Assembly (NCBI GenBank): GCA_963730005.1
Contig: CAVSPO010000012.1
Span: 124,001 to 188,000 of the forward strand
From: CAVSPO01 sp963730005
GTDB lineage: Bacteria; Actinomycetota; Actinomycetes; Propionibacteriales; Propionibacteriaceae
DNA length: 64,000 nucleotides
Reading direction: 5' to 3'
Positions within the stretch are counted from its first letter, which is position 1, and each line of letters begins with the position of its first letter. The notes under the pieces were generated by a model that did no database searches, had not been told where the DNA came from, and saw only the letters and a list, made by a program, of their open reading frames with translations. Positions 52,316-62,400 of the stretch are shown here, one piece after another. The translations under genes were made by a program, and so were the position numbers.

Positions 52316-54169
52316 GTGACTCGGGTCCAGACGGTCAGCCGCGCGGTCGTTCGCTTCGCCGGTGACTCCGGCGACGGCATCCAGATGATCGGCGACCGTT
52401 TCAGCGCCGATGCTGGGACGGTGGGCAATGACTTCTCGACCTTGGCGGACTTCCCGGCCGAGATCCGCCCACCGGCCGGCTCGGTGGCCGGCGTGTCGAG
52501 TTTCCAGCTCCACTTCGCGGACTTCTACATCGAAACCCCTGGAGACAAGCCGGACGTGCTGGTCGCGATGAACCCGGCCGCGTTGAAGGCGCATCTCGGC
52601 GACCTCAAACCGGGCGGCCTGCTCATCGCCGACACGGCCGAATTCACACAGCACAAACTCGCGAGGGTCGGGTACCTGACCAACCCGCTGCAGGACGGCT
52701 CGCTGGACGAATACGACCTGCACGCCATCGACCTGACCGGACGGACGGTCGCCGCTGTCGAGAGTTTCGGCCTTCGACGTAAGGATGCACAGCGTGCCAG
52801 GAACATGTACACCCTCGGACTGCTCACCTGGCTCTACTCCCACCCCGTCCAGCCAACCCTGGAATTCCTCGACCGCAAGTTCGAGTGCAAGCCCGGGATC
52901 TGTCAGGCGGACAAGGCGGCGTTCCTGGCGGGCCACGCCTACGGCGAGACCGCCCAGGCCTTCACTGTGCGCTACGAGGTGGCCCCCGCTCCCATGCCGC
53001 CCGGCACCTACCGCCAGATCAAGGGCAGCCGGGCGCTTGCCTACGGCCTCCTGGCCGGGGCGGTGAAGGCGAACCTGACACTGGTGTTGGGCGCCTACCC
53101 GATCACTCCGGCGTCCGGAGTCCTGCACGAGTTGAGCCACGCCAAGGACCACGGTGTGCTGACTCTTCAGGTGGAGGACGAGATCGCGGCCGCAGGCGTC
53201 GCCCTTGGCGCCTCCTATGCGGGAGCGTTGGGGGTGACCGTGACCTCCGGGCCGGGTATGGCGCTGATGAGCGAAACGATCTCCTTGGCCGTCATGCTGG
53301 AGCAGCCGCTCGTCGTGTGCGACGTGCAGCGTGCCGGCCCATCGACCGGCATGCCAACCAAGATCGAGCAGGCAGATCTTGTGCAGGCCATGTTCGGACG
53401 CCACGGTGAAGCCCCGCTCCCCGTCATCGCCGCGAAGTCGTCATCGGACTGCTTCGATGCAGCCGTCGAAGCCATTCGAGTCGCACTGACCTACCGGACG
53501 CCGGTGATCCTGCTCTCAGACGCTTACCTCGCCAACGGCGCCGAGCCGTGGATTGTCCCGAACCTCACAAACCTGCCGGCGATCGACCCCTGCTTCGCCA
53601 CCGAACCGAACGGTCCCGACTCCAGCTTCCTGCCCTATCTGCGCGACGAGAAGCTGGCCCGCGCGCTGGCCGTGCCCGGCACGCCGGGCCTGGAACACCG
53701 CATCGGTGGTTTGGAGAAGGCCGATCGCACCGGCAACGTCTCCTACGACCCGGCCAACCACGAACTCATGGTGCGCCTGCGCCAAGCCAAGGTGGACGGT
53801 GTGGTGGCCGAGGTACCCGACGTGGTGGTCGACGACCCGTCCGGCTCAGCGACCACCCTCGTCCTGGGTTGGGGGTCCACCTGGGGCCCCATTCGCGCCA
53901 CTGCCCGCCGCGTCCGGATGGCGGGGCGCAAGGTGGCCACGGCACACCTGCGCTGGGTCAACCCGCTGCCGGCGAACCTGGGCGACGTGCTCCGGCAATA
54001 CCGGCGCATCATCCTGCCCGAGATGAACCTCGGTCAGCTCGCGATGGTGCTGCGGGCCAAGTACCTGGTGGACGTCGTCAGCTACAGCCGGGTGCGCGGC
54101 CTGCCCATTTCGCCCGGGGAGTTCGAGCCGGAACTCCTGGCGTTCATCGACGGTGCGGACTTGCCGTGA
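52316..54169 (+). CDS. korA: 2-oxoglutarate:ferredoxin oxidoreductase, fused gamma-alpha subunit
   Basis: About 617 residues. Residues 1-190 are the gamma domain (VVRFAGDSGDGIQMIGDRFS). The alpha domain follows (VLGAYPITPASGVLHELS, TLQVEDEIAAAGVALGASYAG, TSGPGMALMSETISLA). It oxidises 2-oxoglutarate to succinyl-CoA and reduces ferredoxin. The GGDP-like details match actinobacterial KorA. I prefer the GTG at 52316, with GGGAGAG upstream; an ATG at 52298 overlapping the previous stop is the alternative. Confidence 0.9.
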   Translation: MTRVQTVSRAVVRFAGDSGDGIQMIGDRFSADAGTVGNDFSTLADFPAEIRPPAGSVAGVSSFQLHFADFYIETPGDKPDVLVAMNPAALKAHLGDLKPGGLLIADTAEFTQHKLARVGYLTNPLQDGSLDEYDLHAIDLTGRTVAAVESFGLRRKDAQRARNMYTLGLLTWLYSHPVQPTLEFLDRKFECKPGICQADKAAFLAGHAYGETAQAFTVRYEVAPAPMPPGTYRQIKGSRALAYGLLAGAVKANLTLVLGAYPITPASGVLHELSHAKDHGVLTLQVEDEIAAAGVALGASYAGALGVTVTSGPGMALMSETISLAVMLEQPLVVCDVQRAGPSTGMPTKIEQADLVQAMFGRHGEAPLPVIAAKSSSDCFDAAVEAIRVALTYRTPVILLSDAYLANGAEPWIVPNLTNLPAIDPCFATEPNGPDSSFLPYLRDEKLARALAVPGTPGLEHRIGGLEKADRTGNVSYDPANHELMVRLRQAKVDGVVAEVPDVVVDDPSGSATTLVLGWGSTWGPIRATARRVRMAGRKVATAHLRWVNPLPANLGDVLRQYRRIILPEMNLGQLAMVLRAKYLVDVVSYSRVRGLPISPGEFEPELLAFIDGADLP

Positions 54170-55191
54170 GCAACTCCGGACTCGCCCGGGTGCCGCTCGC
54201 TGTCGAGCCGCTGCACCGCAAGAACTTCGTGTCCGACCAGGAGGTGCGCTGGTGCCCCGGCTGCGGTGACTACGCAGTGCTCGCTGCGTTCCAGTCCCTG
54301 ATGCCCTCGCTCGGCTTGCGACGCGAGAACACGGTCATCGTGTCGGGTATCGGCTGCAGTTCGCGGTTCCCCTACTACGTGGACACCTACGGGGTGCAAT
54401 CGATTCACGGGCGCGCACCCGCGATTGCGACCGGCCTGGCGGTGGCCCGCCCTGACCTGGCCGTCTGGGTGGTCACCGGCGACGGAGATGCCCTGAGCAT
54501 CGGCGGCAACCACCTGATCCACGCCCTGCGACGCAACGTGAATCTCACCATCATGCTGTTCAACAACCGCATCTACGGGCTGACGAAGGGCCAGTACTCC
54601 CCCACGTCCGAGCAGGGGAAGGTCACCAAGTCCAGCCCGGCAGGGTCAGTGGACCGCCCGTTCAACGCCCTGACCCTCGCGCTCGGCGCCCAGGCCACGT
54701 TTGTCGCCCGGACGATCGACTCCGACCGTGAGCACCTGACCGAGATGCTCACCGCTGCGGTCAACCACCGGGGCGCAGCCATCGTCGAGATCTACCAGAA
54801 CTGCCCGATCTTCAACGACGGCGCGTTCGACGCACTCAAGACCCCGGAGGCGCCCGGGGTGATCCTGCTGCGCCACGGTGAGCCGGTGGTCTTCGGCGAC
54901 GCCGCTGTGGTGCGCACGGCATCCGGGGGTCTCGCGGTGCGACCGCGTGCCGCGGTCGACGAAGCGGACATCCTCGTCCATGACGCGCACCGCGACGACG
55001 CCGGCATGGCCTTCGCGCTGTCGGAGCTGACCGACCTCGGCGTGATCCGCCAGGCGCCGATCGGCATCCTTCGGCAGGTTGACCGGCCCACCTACGACGA
55101 CGCCGTCCGGGCGCAGGTCACGACACCGGACGACCGCGAAGCCGCGCTGACCAGGCTGATCACCGGCCAGGACAGCTGGACGGTCCAGTAG
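54166..55191 (+). CDS. korB: 2-oxoglutarate:ferredoxin oxidoreductase beta subunit
   Basis: 341 residues. Cluster ligands C30 and C33 in RWCPGCGDY, a Cys in SGIGCSSRFPYY and one in YQNCPIFND. The TPP motif is VVTGDGDALSIGGNHLIHALRRN with LFNNRIYGLTKGQYSPTS. Its GTG overlaps the korA stop by 4 bases. The ferredoxin it reduces is not encoded here. It converges on sigA. Confidence 0.93.
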   Translation: MSNSGLARVPLAVEPLHRKNFVSDQEVRWCPGCGDYAVLAAFQSLMPSLGLRRENTVIVSGIGCSSRFPYYVDTYGVQSIHGRAPAIATGLAVARPDLAVWVVTGDGDALSIGGNHLIHALRRNVNLTIMLFNNRIYGLTKGQYSPTSEQGKVTKSSPAGSVDRPFNALTLALGAQATFVARTIDSDREHLTEMLTAAVNHRGAAIVEIYQNCPIFNDGAFDALKTPEAPGVILLRHGEPVVFGDAAVVRTASGGLAVRPRAAVDEADILVHDAHRDDAGMAFALSELTDLGVIRQAPIGILRQVDRPTYDDAVRAQVTTPDDREAALTRLITGQDSWTVQ

Positions 55192-55203
55192 CCTTGCCCC
55201 GGA

Positions 55204-56643
55204 TCAGTCCAGATAGTCGCGCAACACCTGGGAGCGGCTCGGGTGTCGCAGCTTGCTCATGGTCTTGGACTCGATCTGGCGGATCCGCTCACGGGTGACG
55301 CCGTAAACCTTGCCGATCTCGTCCAGCGTCTTGGGCTGGCCATCGGTGAGCCCGAACCGCATCGACACCACGCCGGCTTCCCGTTCGCTCAGGGTGTCGA
55401 GCACGTCATGCAACTGCTCCTGCAACAGGGTGAAGTTGACTGCGTCCGCCGGGACGATGGCCTCGGAGTCCTCGATCAGGTCGCCGAACTCTGAGTCGCC
55501 GTCCTCGCCCAACGGTGTGTGCAGCGAGATCGGCTCACGGCCGTACTTCTGCACCTCGACGACCTTCTCGGGAGTCATGTCGAGCTCGACGGCCAGTTCC
55601 TCAGGCGTGGGTTCCCGCCCCAGATCCTGCAGCATCTGTCGCTGCACCCGAGCCAGCTTGTTGATCACCTCGACCATGTGCACCGGGATCCGGATGGTGC
55701 GAGCCTGGTCAGCCATGGCGCGGGTGATGGCCTGCTTGATCCACCAGGTGGCGTAGGTGCTGAACTTGTAACCCTTGGTGTAGTCGAACTTCTCGACGGC
55801 GCGGATCAGGCCGAGGTTGCCCTCCTGGATCAGGTCGAGGAACAGCATGCCGCGGCCGGTGTAACGCTTGGCCAGCGAGACGACCAGCCGCAGGTTGGCC
55901 TCCAGCAGGTGGTTCTTGGCGCGCTGGCCGTCCTCCCATATCCATTCGTAGTCGGCACGATCTCCCCCGAGGATGTTGGCGTCTGAGCTGGACAGCTGTT
56001 CCTCTGCGAACAGGCCCGCTTCGATGCGCTTGGCGAGATCAACCTCTTCTTCGGCGTTGAGCAGCGCTACTTTGCCAATCTGCTTCAGGTAGTCCTTCAC
56101 CGGATCAGCTGTGGCACCGGCTACGGTCACCTTCTGCTCGGGCTCATCAGCGTCGTCGGCATCGGAGAGGCTGAACCCCTCCTCTTCCTTGGTGATCTCT
56201 GCTTCGTCCTTGGCAGCTTCCTGCTGATCGAAGAACTTGTCGTCGACCTCGTCCAGAGTGCGCTTCTTGCCGCCCACGGTCAGCACGACATCTTCGCCCT
56301 CGCGCCGGAATTCGACCTCGACGCCGTCTTCCTCGATGATTCCTTCTTCCACTGACGCTGCCGCAGTGACTGCCTTGGCGCTGACGCGGTCCGCCACCTT
56401 GGCGGCCGGCTTGCGGCCAGCGGTCCTGGCCGAGGCCGGCTTGGTCGCCCGCGGAGTGCTGGGCGCCGGCTCAGTGCCGGGTTCGGCAGTCGCCGCCCGC
56501 TGGCGGGGCCGCCTCCTGGGAGCAGCCGCCTCAGCGCCGTCCACAGGCTTCGCTGCGTTGCTGCGGCGAGAGGCCTTCACTACCTCCGCCTGCTCGAACT
56601 CCACTGCGTTTGCGGAAACCTGCTGGGCGTTGTCTGTCGACAC
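55204..56643 (-). CDS. sigA: Principal RNA polymerase sigma factor (SigA/HrdB type)
   Basis: 479 residues. The first 190 are a Lys/Ala/Pro-rich then acidic region 1. Region 1.2 begins at DPVKDYLKQIGKVALLNAEEEV. Region 2 contains GNLGLIRAVEKFDYTKGYKFSTYATWWIKQAITRAM (in part), and region 4 has TLDEIGKVYGVTRERIRQIESK, ending LRDYLD. It directs housekeeping transcription. The divergent gap to the second sigma gene is 371 bases. Confidence 0.95.
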   Translation of the reverse strand: MSTDNAQQVSANAVEFEQAEVVKASRRSNAAKPVDGAEAAAPRRRPRQRAATAEPGTEPAPSTPRATKPASARTAGRKPAAKVADRVSAKAVTAAASVEEGIIEEDGVEVEFRREGEDVVLTVGGKKRTLDEVDDKFFDQQEAAKDEAEITKEEEGFSLSDADDADEPEQKVTVAGATADPVKDYLKQIGKVALLNAEEEVDLAKRIEAGLFAEEQLSSSDANILGGDRADYEWIWEDGQRAKNHLLEANLRLVVSLAKRYTGRGMLFLDLIQEGNLGLIRAVEKFDYTKGYKFSTYATWWIKQAITRAMADQARTIRIPVHMVEVINKLARVQRQMLQDLGREPTPEELAVELDMTPEKVVEVQKYGREPISLHTPLGEDGDSEFGDLIEDSEAIVPADAVNFTLLQEQLHDVLDTLSEREAGVVSMRFGLTDGQPKTLDEIGKVYGVTRERIRQIESKTMSKLRHPSRSQVLRDYLD

Positions 56644-57014
56644 TTGAGACCTTTCGCACGGAGAGGGGGGTGAGGCGATTCAGGGCAAACTCTTGCCCGC
56701 ACCTGTCAAGAACCCACTCGGACAATTCTGCCACCGGAAGATGTCGGAAACAAAAGGGTTCCGCTCTCCCCACCGGCGCCGCGGCGCCTTGTTTGATCGG
56801 CTCGACCTCGATCAGGTAAGCTGGAGAGTCGGCTTTCCGGCGACTCGTTTGATGGCCTCTGGGGGCCACCCTGGGCAGGGGTCTCCCGTGCTGGGTACGA
56901 CTACAGTCGGACGTTCACCCTGAACAGGCACTTCATTACCTACAGGTGGGCCGAGATTCGAATAATTCCGGCCGTCGAGTGTTGAACACTGTAGGTGCAA
57001 CGGAAGGGGTCTAC
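56644..57014. other. Divergent control region between two sigma-factor genes
   Basis: No gene. It contains a hairpin GAGTCG-9 nt-CGACTC (56826-56846) followed by GTTT, and a 13-base palindrome AGTGTT-G-AACACT (56978-56990) in the leader of the second sigma gene. TTGACA appears on the minus strand near 56706-56711 as a possible sigA -35, but I could not place a matching -10. Confidence 0.5.
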
Positions 57015-57947
57015 ATGGATGCAAGGGCACGAGTTCGTGCAAACGAGGGCATTGACGGCAAGGACGCAGTGGGCCTCTACCTCGATTCAATCGCCAAGAC
57101 GCCTCTGCTGAGCGCCGAGGAAGAGGTTCAACTCGCCACCATCATTGAGGCTGGCGTCTTCGCGCAAGCCATCCTCGACGGTGAGGTGGAGTCGTCCACC
57201 GAGGCAACCCGCGAGGAGTTGCAGCTCATCGCTGACGAGGGTGAGGCGTCGATGCAGCACTTCGTGCGCGCCAACTTGCGGCTGGTCGTCTCGGTGGCTC
57301 GCAAGTACGGGCGCTCACAGATGCCGCTGCTCGATCTCGTCCAGGAGGGCAACACCGGTCTGATCCGCGCTGTCGAGAAATTCGACTACACCAAGGGGTT
57401 CAAGTTCAGCACCTACGCCACTTGGTGGGTCAGGCAGTCGATCAGCCGTGGCATCGCCCAGCAGGGCCGCATCGTGCGGCTTCCTGTGCACGTGGCCGAG
57501 CAGGTCAACCAGGTGTCGGCCGTACGCAGGAACCTCGAACTAACGCTAGGACGGGAGCCCGAGGTCGAGGAGATTGCCGAGGAGTTGGGTATCGAGCCGG
57601 AGAAGGTCATCGATCTGATCGGGTATTCCCGCGACCACATCTCGCTGGATGCCCCGGTCGAGGAGGACGGAGACACGTCGCTCGGCGACCTGATCGCACG
57701 CGAGACGGCACCTGGTCCTGACGAGGTTGTGTTGAGTCACGAGGAGCGCGATCGTCTCGACTCGATGTTCGAGGCTCTGGACGCCAGGTCTGCTGACGTG
57801 GTCCGGCGCCGTTACGGTCTTGCCGATGGACGGCAGGCAAAGCTGGCGGACATCGGAGCGGTGTGGGGCATCACCGCCGAGCGGGTACGTCAGATTGAGC
57901 GGGCTGCGCTGCAGACCCTGCGGGAGAAGAGCATGGTGCCGGCCTGA
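57015..57947 (+). CDS. sigB: Sigma-70 family factor, SigB/group 2 type
   Basis: 310 residues with regions 1.2-4 but no long N-terminal region 1.1. DAVGLYLDSIAKTPLLSAEEEV, NTGLIRAVEKFDYTKGFKFSTY, VRQSISRGIAQQGRIVRLPVHV, and region 4 KLADIGAVWGITAERVRQIE. It resembles the stress-related SigB/HrdA-D factors of actinomycetes that lie close to sigA. ATG at 57015 has GGAAGGGG upstream; a longer reading begins in the leader. Confidence 0.87.
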   Translation: MDARARVRANEGIDGKDAVGLYLDSIAKTPLLSAEEEVQLATIIEAGVFAQAILDGEVESSTEATREELQLIADEGEASMQHFVRANLRLVVSVARKYGRSQMPLLDLVQEGNTGLIRAVEKFDYTKGFKFSTYATWWVRQSISRGIAQQGRIVRLPVHVAEQVNQVSAVRRNLELTLGREPEVEEIAEELGIEPEKVIDLIGYSRDHISLDAPVEEDGDTSLGDLIARETAPGPDEVVLSHEERDRLDSMFEALDARSADVVRRRYGLADGRQAKLADIGAVWGITAERVRQIERAALQTLREKSMVPA

Positions 57948-57972
57948 TCAGGCCCGCCCCGCACTGAGTCAG

Positions 57973-58004
57973 ACAGGCGCCGACCACGGGTCGGCGCCTG
58001 TTTT
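57973..58004 (+). terminator. Rho-independent terminator after the second sigma gene
   Basis: Perfect 13-bp stem ACAGGCGCCGACC/GGTCGGCGCCTGT with the 3-base loop ACG, ending in TTTT. It starts 26 bases past the stop and could also stop the convergent tesB transcript. Confidence 0.85.
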
Positions 58005-58031
58005 GCGTCTGCAGTCAGCGAGCGTCGGCAC

Positions 58032-58895
58032 TCAGCTCATCACTGGCCGATCCTCGACCCGTCGGATCAGGCCTTCCTGCGAGCAGGAGGCGACCAGGCG
58101 GCCGTCCTGGAAGAGCCTTCCCAACGAGTAACCGAGGGCGCTGGAAGCCGACGGCGAGATCATGTCGTACAGCAGCCACCGGCCGGGATCGGCGGCACGG
58201 TGGAACCACATGGTGTGCCCCACGGTCGTGACCTGCAGGCTGCGCGACAAGAAGGCCACGTTGTGCGGAATGGTGGAGACGCTGAGCAGTGTCAGGTCAG
58301 AGGCGTAGGCAAGCACCGCTTGGCTGAGTTGCGCGTTGGACGGCACGTGATCGGCGGTGCGCAGCCAGGTGGTCATCCGGGCTTCATGGTTGCGCTGCCC
58401 CTTGCCAACGCTGTCGCCCACAAAGCGCACGTCCACAGCGTCCCACTCATGCCACAGCGGGGAACGACCATAACGCTCGTGCAGCACGTCGGTGAGCGTT
58501 GGACACTGCTCGGGCCCAGGGACGTCGTGTGGCATCGGGTCAGCGTGGTCCAGACCGTTCTCGACAACGTGCAGCGAGCAGGACATGGTGAAGATGGGTC
58601 CCTTCGACTGGGCTGCGATCACCCGCCGGGTGGAGAAGCTGCCACCATCGCGCACGTTCTCGACGTGGTAAATGATGTCCTCGGTGGTGCTTCCGGACCG
58701 CAGGAAATACGCCGTCAACGAGTGGGCGATGCGGTCACTGGGCACAGTCCCGTAAGCGGCCATCAAGGACTGCGCCAGCACCTGCCCACCGTAGGTGCGC
58801 TGCATCAGAGTCTGGGGATGGCGTCCCCGAAAGGAAGACGACGACATGGGCTCGAGCTGGAAAAGGTCGTACAGCTCCTGGGTGGTGCGCGGCAT
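58032..58895 (-). CDS. tesB: Acyl-CoA thioesterase II
   Basis: 287-residue double-hotdog thioesterase that hydrolyses acyl-CoA to free acid and CoA. Signatures are YGGQVLAQSLMAAYGTVP, SLTAYFLRSGSTTEDIIYHVENVRDGGSFSTRRV (in part), and in the second half LAYASDLTLLSV followed by SLQVTTVGHTMWFHR and a late WLLYDMISPSAS. I chose the ATG at 58895 (MPRTTQEL) by homology. Confidence 0.92.
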   Translation of the reverse strand: MPRTTQELYDLFQLEPMSSSSFRGRHPQTLMQRTYGGQVLAQSLMAAYGTVPSDRIAHSLTAYFLRSGSTTEDIIYHVENVRDGGSFSTRRVIAAQSKGPIFTMSCSLHVVENGLDHADPMPHDVPGPEQCPTLTDVLHERYGRSPLWHEWDAVDVRFVGDSVGKGQRNHEARMTTWLRTADHVPSNAQLSQAVLAYASDLTLLSVSTIPHNVAFLSRSLQVTTVGHTMWFHRAADPGRWLLYDMISPSASSALGYSLGRLFQDGRLVASCSQEGLIRRVEDRPVMS

Positions 58896-58975
58896 GCCCA
58901 CACTCTGCCACCGCACCCCCACAGTCGCAGCAGGACCCGCGCAGCAATCGCACGGGCCCTGCTGGCTGGATTCGC

Positions 58976-59350
58976 TCAGGCCTGCGCAGGGGTGTCCTCT
59001 TGCGGGGTCTCCTCCACGGGCGCTTGCTCAGCGACGGGGGCCTCCGCGACGGGGGCCTCAGCCGGTTCCTCGTCGCCACCGGCGAAATCCTTGACCTTCT
59101 CGGTGACGTCCCCGAACTTGTCCTGGACAACCTCCGTCACGTGGCTGGCCTTCTCGCCGACAGTGGCGGCAACTTCCTTGAAAGTGTCGGTGACGTTGTC
59201 CAACAGCTGATCGACCTTGCCGCCTTCGGACGTTTCCCGCTTGACGTCCTCGATGACCTCGCCGATCTTCTCCCCGGCCTCATGACCAAGCTCGGTGATC
59301 TTCTCCCCGGCCTCGCGGCCGAAATCCTGCACCTTGTCGATAAAACCCAT
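58976..59350 (-). CDS. Amphipathic helical protein of unknown function
   Basis: 124 residues. Residues 8-95 are one long predicted amphipathic helix with an approximate 11-residue repeat (GREAGEKITEL, GHEAGEKIGEV), like apolipoprotein/LEA or YtxH-type proteins. The last 30 residues are Pro/Ala/Glu-rich (EAPVAEAPVAEQAPVEE), also internally repeated. No signal peptide. Possible roles are surface coating of lipid or polymer granules, or stress protection; neither is shown. GAAGGGAAA is a good ribosome site. Confidence 0.75.
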   Translation of the reverse strand: MGFIDKVQDFGREAGEKITELGHEAGEKIGEVIEDVKRETSEGGKVDQLLDNVTDTFKEVAATVGEKASHVTEVVQDKFGDVTEKVKDFAGGDEEPAEAPVAEAPVAEQAPVEETPQEDTPAQA

Positions 59351-59450
59351 AGTGGTTTCCCTTCGTTCACCGGCCCGCTGACGCGATCCTGACGGGCACT
59401 CCATTGCCCATGGTTGTAACGCTAGGCGCCCCGCGAACCTTCCGACAAGC

Positions 59451-62400
59451 TCAGCGCAATGTCGCGCGAACTGTCTCCATCGTCTTTCGGATGCGCTTGG
59501 GTGACACCGTCACAGCGGTGCGCAGTTGCTGTGCGAAGGTCTGCACCCGCAACTCCTCGATCAGGAAGCCCACCTCGTCCACCGCGTCCGGGAGCCGGCC
59601 GGCGGGGCAGGCGTCGCACAGGTCGACGAAGTCGGCCTCCAACTCGTCGATCACTGCCTGCTGGCTGACATCGCGAGTCGGATTCGACCCAGCCGCCTGC
59701 AGCCGCAGCTGCATCGCCTGCAGATAACGGGGCAGGTGCTCGAACCAGGGGTCACGAGTGAAACTGATGAAGTTCTTGAACACCAGGTTGTCGAGCTGGG
59801 ACGCCACGTCCTGGCGCGTCGGCGACCCGGCCGGAAACCGGGCCAGCGCCAGCCGGACCTGCTGAGCGTTCCGCAGCGTTGCGGCGGCAGTGGCGACCAC
59901 CGCCCGCAGCTGGTCCGCCTGGGACTGACGGACCTGCAGGGCCAGGGCGTCGAACTGCCCGGCGGACAGCACCTGCATCGGATCGGCGTACCTGGCGGCC
60001 AGCTGAGCGGTCGCCTTGAGTCTGGCGTCGGCCAACAGGTCAGGCACCGAGGCATAGGGGTTGGTCCCCAGAGCGAGTTTGTCGGCGTTGGTCAGGTGCG
60101 AGACGGCCCAGCGGGTCGGGTCGGGCAGGTTGAGCACCAGCAGCCGCACGATGCCCGCGTTGTGCGTGACGCGCTGGGCAACTGGTGAGTCCGCCAGCAC
60201 CTGCCGCACGGCAGTGCCGGTGTCCTGCAGTGCCGGGTATCCGACCGCCGTGATGGAGCCCCGCTTGACTGTGATCTGCGGTGCCAGGGCGCCGAACGTC
60301 CAGCTGGTGGCGACCAAGGGCCGCTCGGCGGCGGCCTTGGTCAGGGTGGCACTGACTTGCTGGGCGAGGTCCGTCCGCAAGGAGGCGAAGTCCTTGGCGT
60401 GCCGGATCCGTTTGCCCCCGTCGACAACATCGAAGGCGACCCGCAGATGGTTGGGCACCTGGCCGGGGGCCCACTGGTCGTCCGGCACCCGCTCCCCCGT
60501 CAGCGCGGTCAGCGCACGAGACAGCTCGAGCCAGAAAGACCTGCCGTGGTCTGCATTGTTTGCGGCCAACCAGCGCAAGGCGTCCCGGGCATGGTCGGGC
60601 GAAGGCACGAACCGGGTTCGCCACTGTTTGGGCAGGCTGCGGATCAGCTGGGTGGCGAGCTCCGCGCGCAATCCAGGCACCTGCCAGCTGAACGGCTCGC
60701 CCTGGAGTTGGTTGAGCTGGGCCAGCGGCACCGTGACCGTGACGCCGTCGTGCCCTGCCCCTGGGTCGAAGATGTACTCGATGGGCAGTTCCAGCCCGTT
60801 GATCGGCCAGTGGTCCGGGAAATTGCCGAAGTCGACGGCGTCCTTGTCGACGCGCAACACGTCAGCACGGGTGAGCCGCAGCGCATCCGGCGGAGCCTGA
60901 TGACGCAGCCACGCTTCCAATGCTGACGTGGCGCACACCGTGGACGGCAACCGGAGGTCGAAGAACTCAAAACGGGCGTGATCATCGATGGCCAGGTCGC
61001 GACGCCTGGTGCGTTCCTCGAGGTCCTCCACCTCGGCCAGCACGCGGGCGTTGTGATCGATGAGGTCGGCCGCCGCAGTGTGCGGGGTGGGCCGCCACTG
61101 CCCCTCCACCAGAGCGCTGCGGATGAAGATCGCACGGGCCTGAGCCGGATCCACCCTGGCGTAGTCGACAAGTCGGTCTGCAATCACCGGAACGCCGAAC
61201 AGCAGCACCTTCTCGTAGGCAAGCACCGAGCCGGAGCTGGACGACCAGTGCGGCTCGGAGTAGCTGCGCTTGACGACGTGCGAACCGACCTCCTCCACCC
61301 ACTCCGGTTGGATGCCGGCCACCGTCCGGGCCCACAGCCTGCTGGTCTCGACCAGCTCGACGGCCATCACCAGAGCGGGCGGCTGCTTGGCCAGCGCCGA
61401 ACCCGGCTGGATCGCGAACCGCGCACCGCGGGCCCCTTCGAACTCGGTCAACGGCCGCCGCGTTCTGCTGCGGGCCGTCTTCGAGGCGTCGCCCTTGTCG
61501 ACCTGCTTGAGGCCGACGTGGCCGAGCAACCCGGCGAGCACCGAGGTCATGATGACGTCCAAGCCGGCAGGCTGCTCGTTGCGCCGCAGCCCCAGGTCCT
61601 TGCAGATCTCCCTGAGTTGGGTGAGCAGGTCCTGCCACTCACGGATTCGCAGATAGTTGAGGTACTCCTCCCGACAGCGGCGTCTGAACTGGCTGCCCGA
61701 CAGTTGGTCGCGCAGCCTCTTCAGGTAGACCCACATCCGCAGCATCGCTGCCAGGTCCCCACCGGCGTCCGGACGACGCTCTACCTGCTGGTCCGCGCGG
61801 CTGGTGTGTGGTGTGTAGCGGGCAGGTGTCTCGCCGCGCTCCGCAGCCCCGACGGAGCCACCCGCGACCTCGTTCAGCACGTCGTCGGACCAGAATCGGC
61901 GGTGCGCAGCGTCGGCCAGGTCCCGACGTTCGACGGGGCGTTCGCGAACATCCTGGATGGCCAGCCCGGCCACGATGACCTGCACCTCGCGCAGGCAACC
62001 CCGGCGTGACGCTTCGATGAGCATGCGACCCAGTCGCGGCTCGATCGGGATGCCTGCCAGCACCCTGCCATCACGGGTCAGCTGCGGATTGCGGTGGGAG
62101 CCCGGTTTGAGCGCTCCCAGCTCGTCCAGCAACCGCAGCCCGTCGGTGATGTGGGCCCGCTCGGGCGCCTCCACGAAGGGGAAGGACGAGATGTCGCCAA
62201 GCCCGGCCCGCGCCATCTGCAGGATGACGGAAGCCAGGTTGGTGCGCAGGATCTCGGGCTCGGTGAACTCGGGCCTGGCAAGGTACTCCTGCTCGTCGTA
62301 GAGCCGCACGCAGATGCCGGGGGCGACTCGGCCGCAGCGCCCGGCCCGTTGGTTGGCGCTGGCCTGGCTGATCGGTTCGATCGGCAATCGTTGCACCTTG

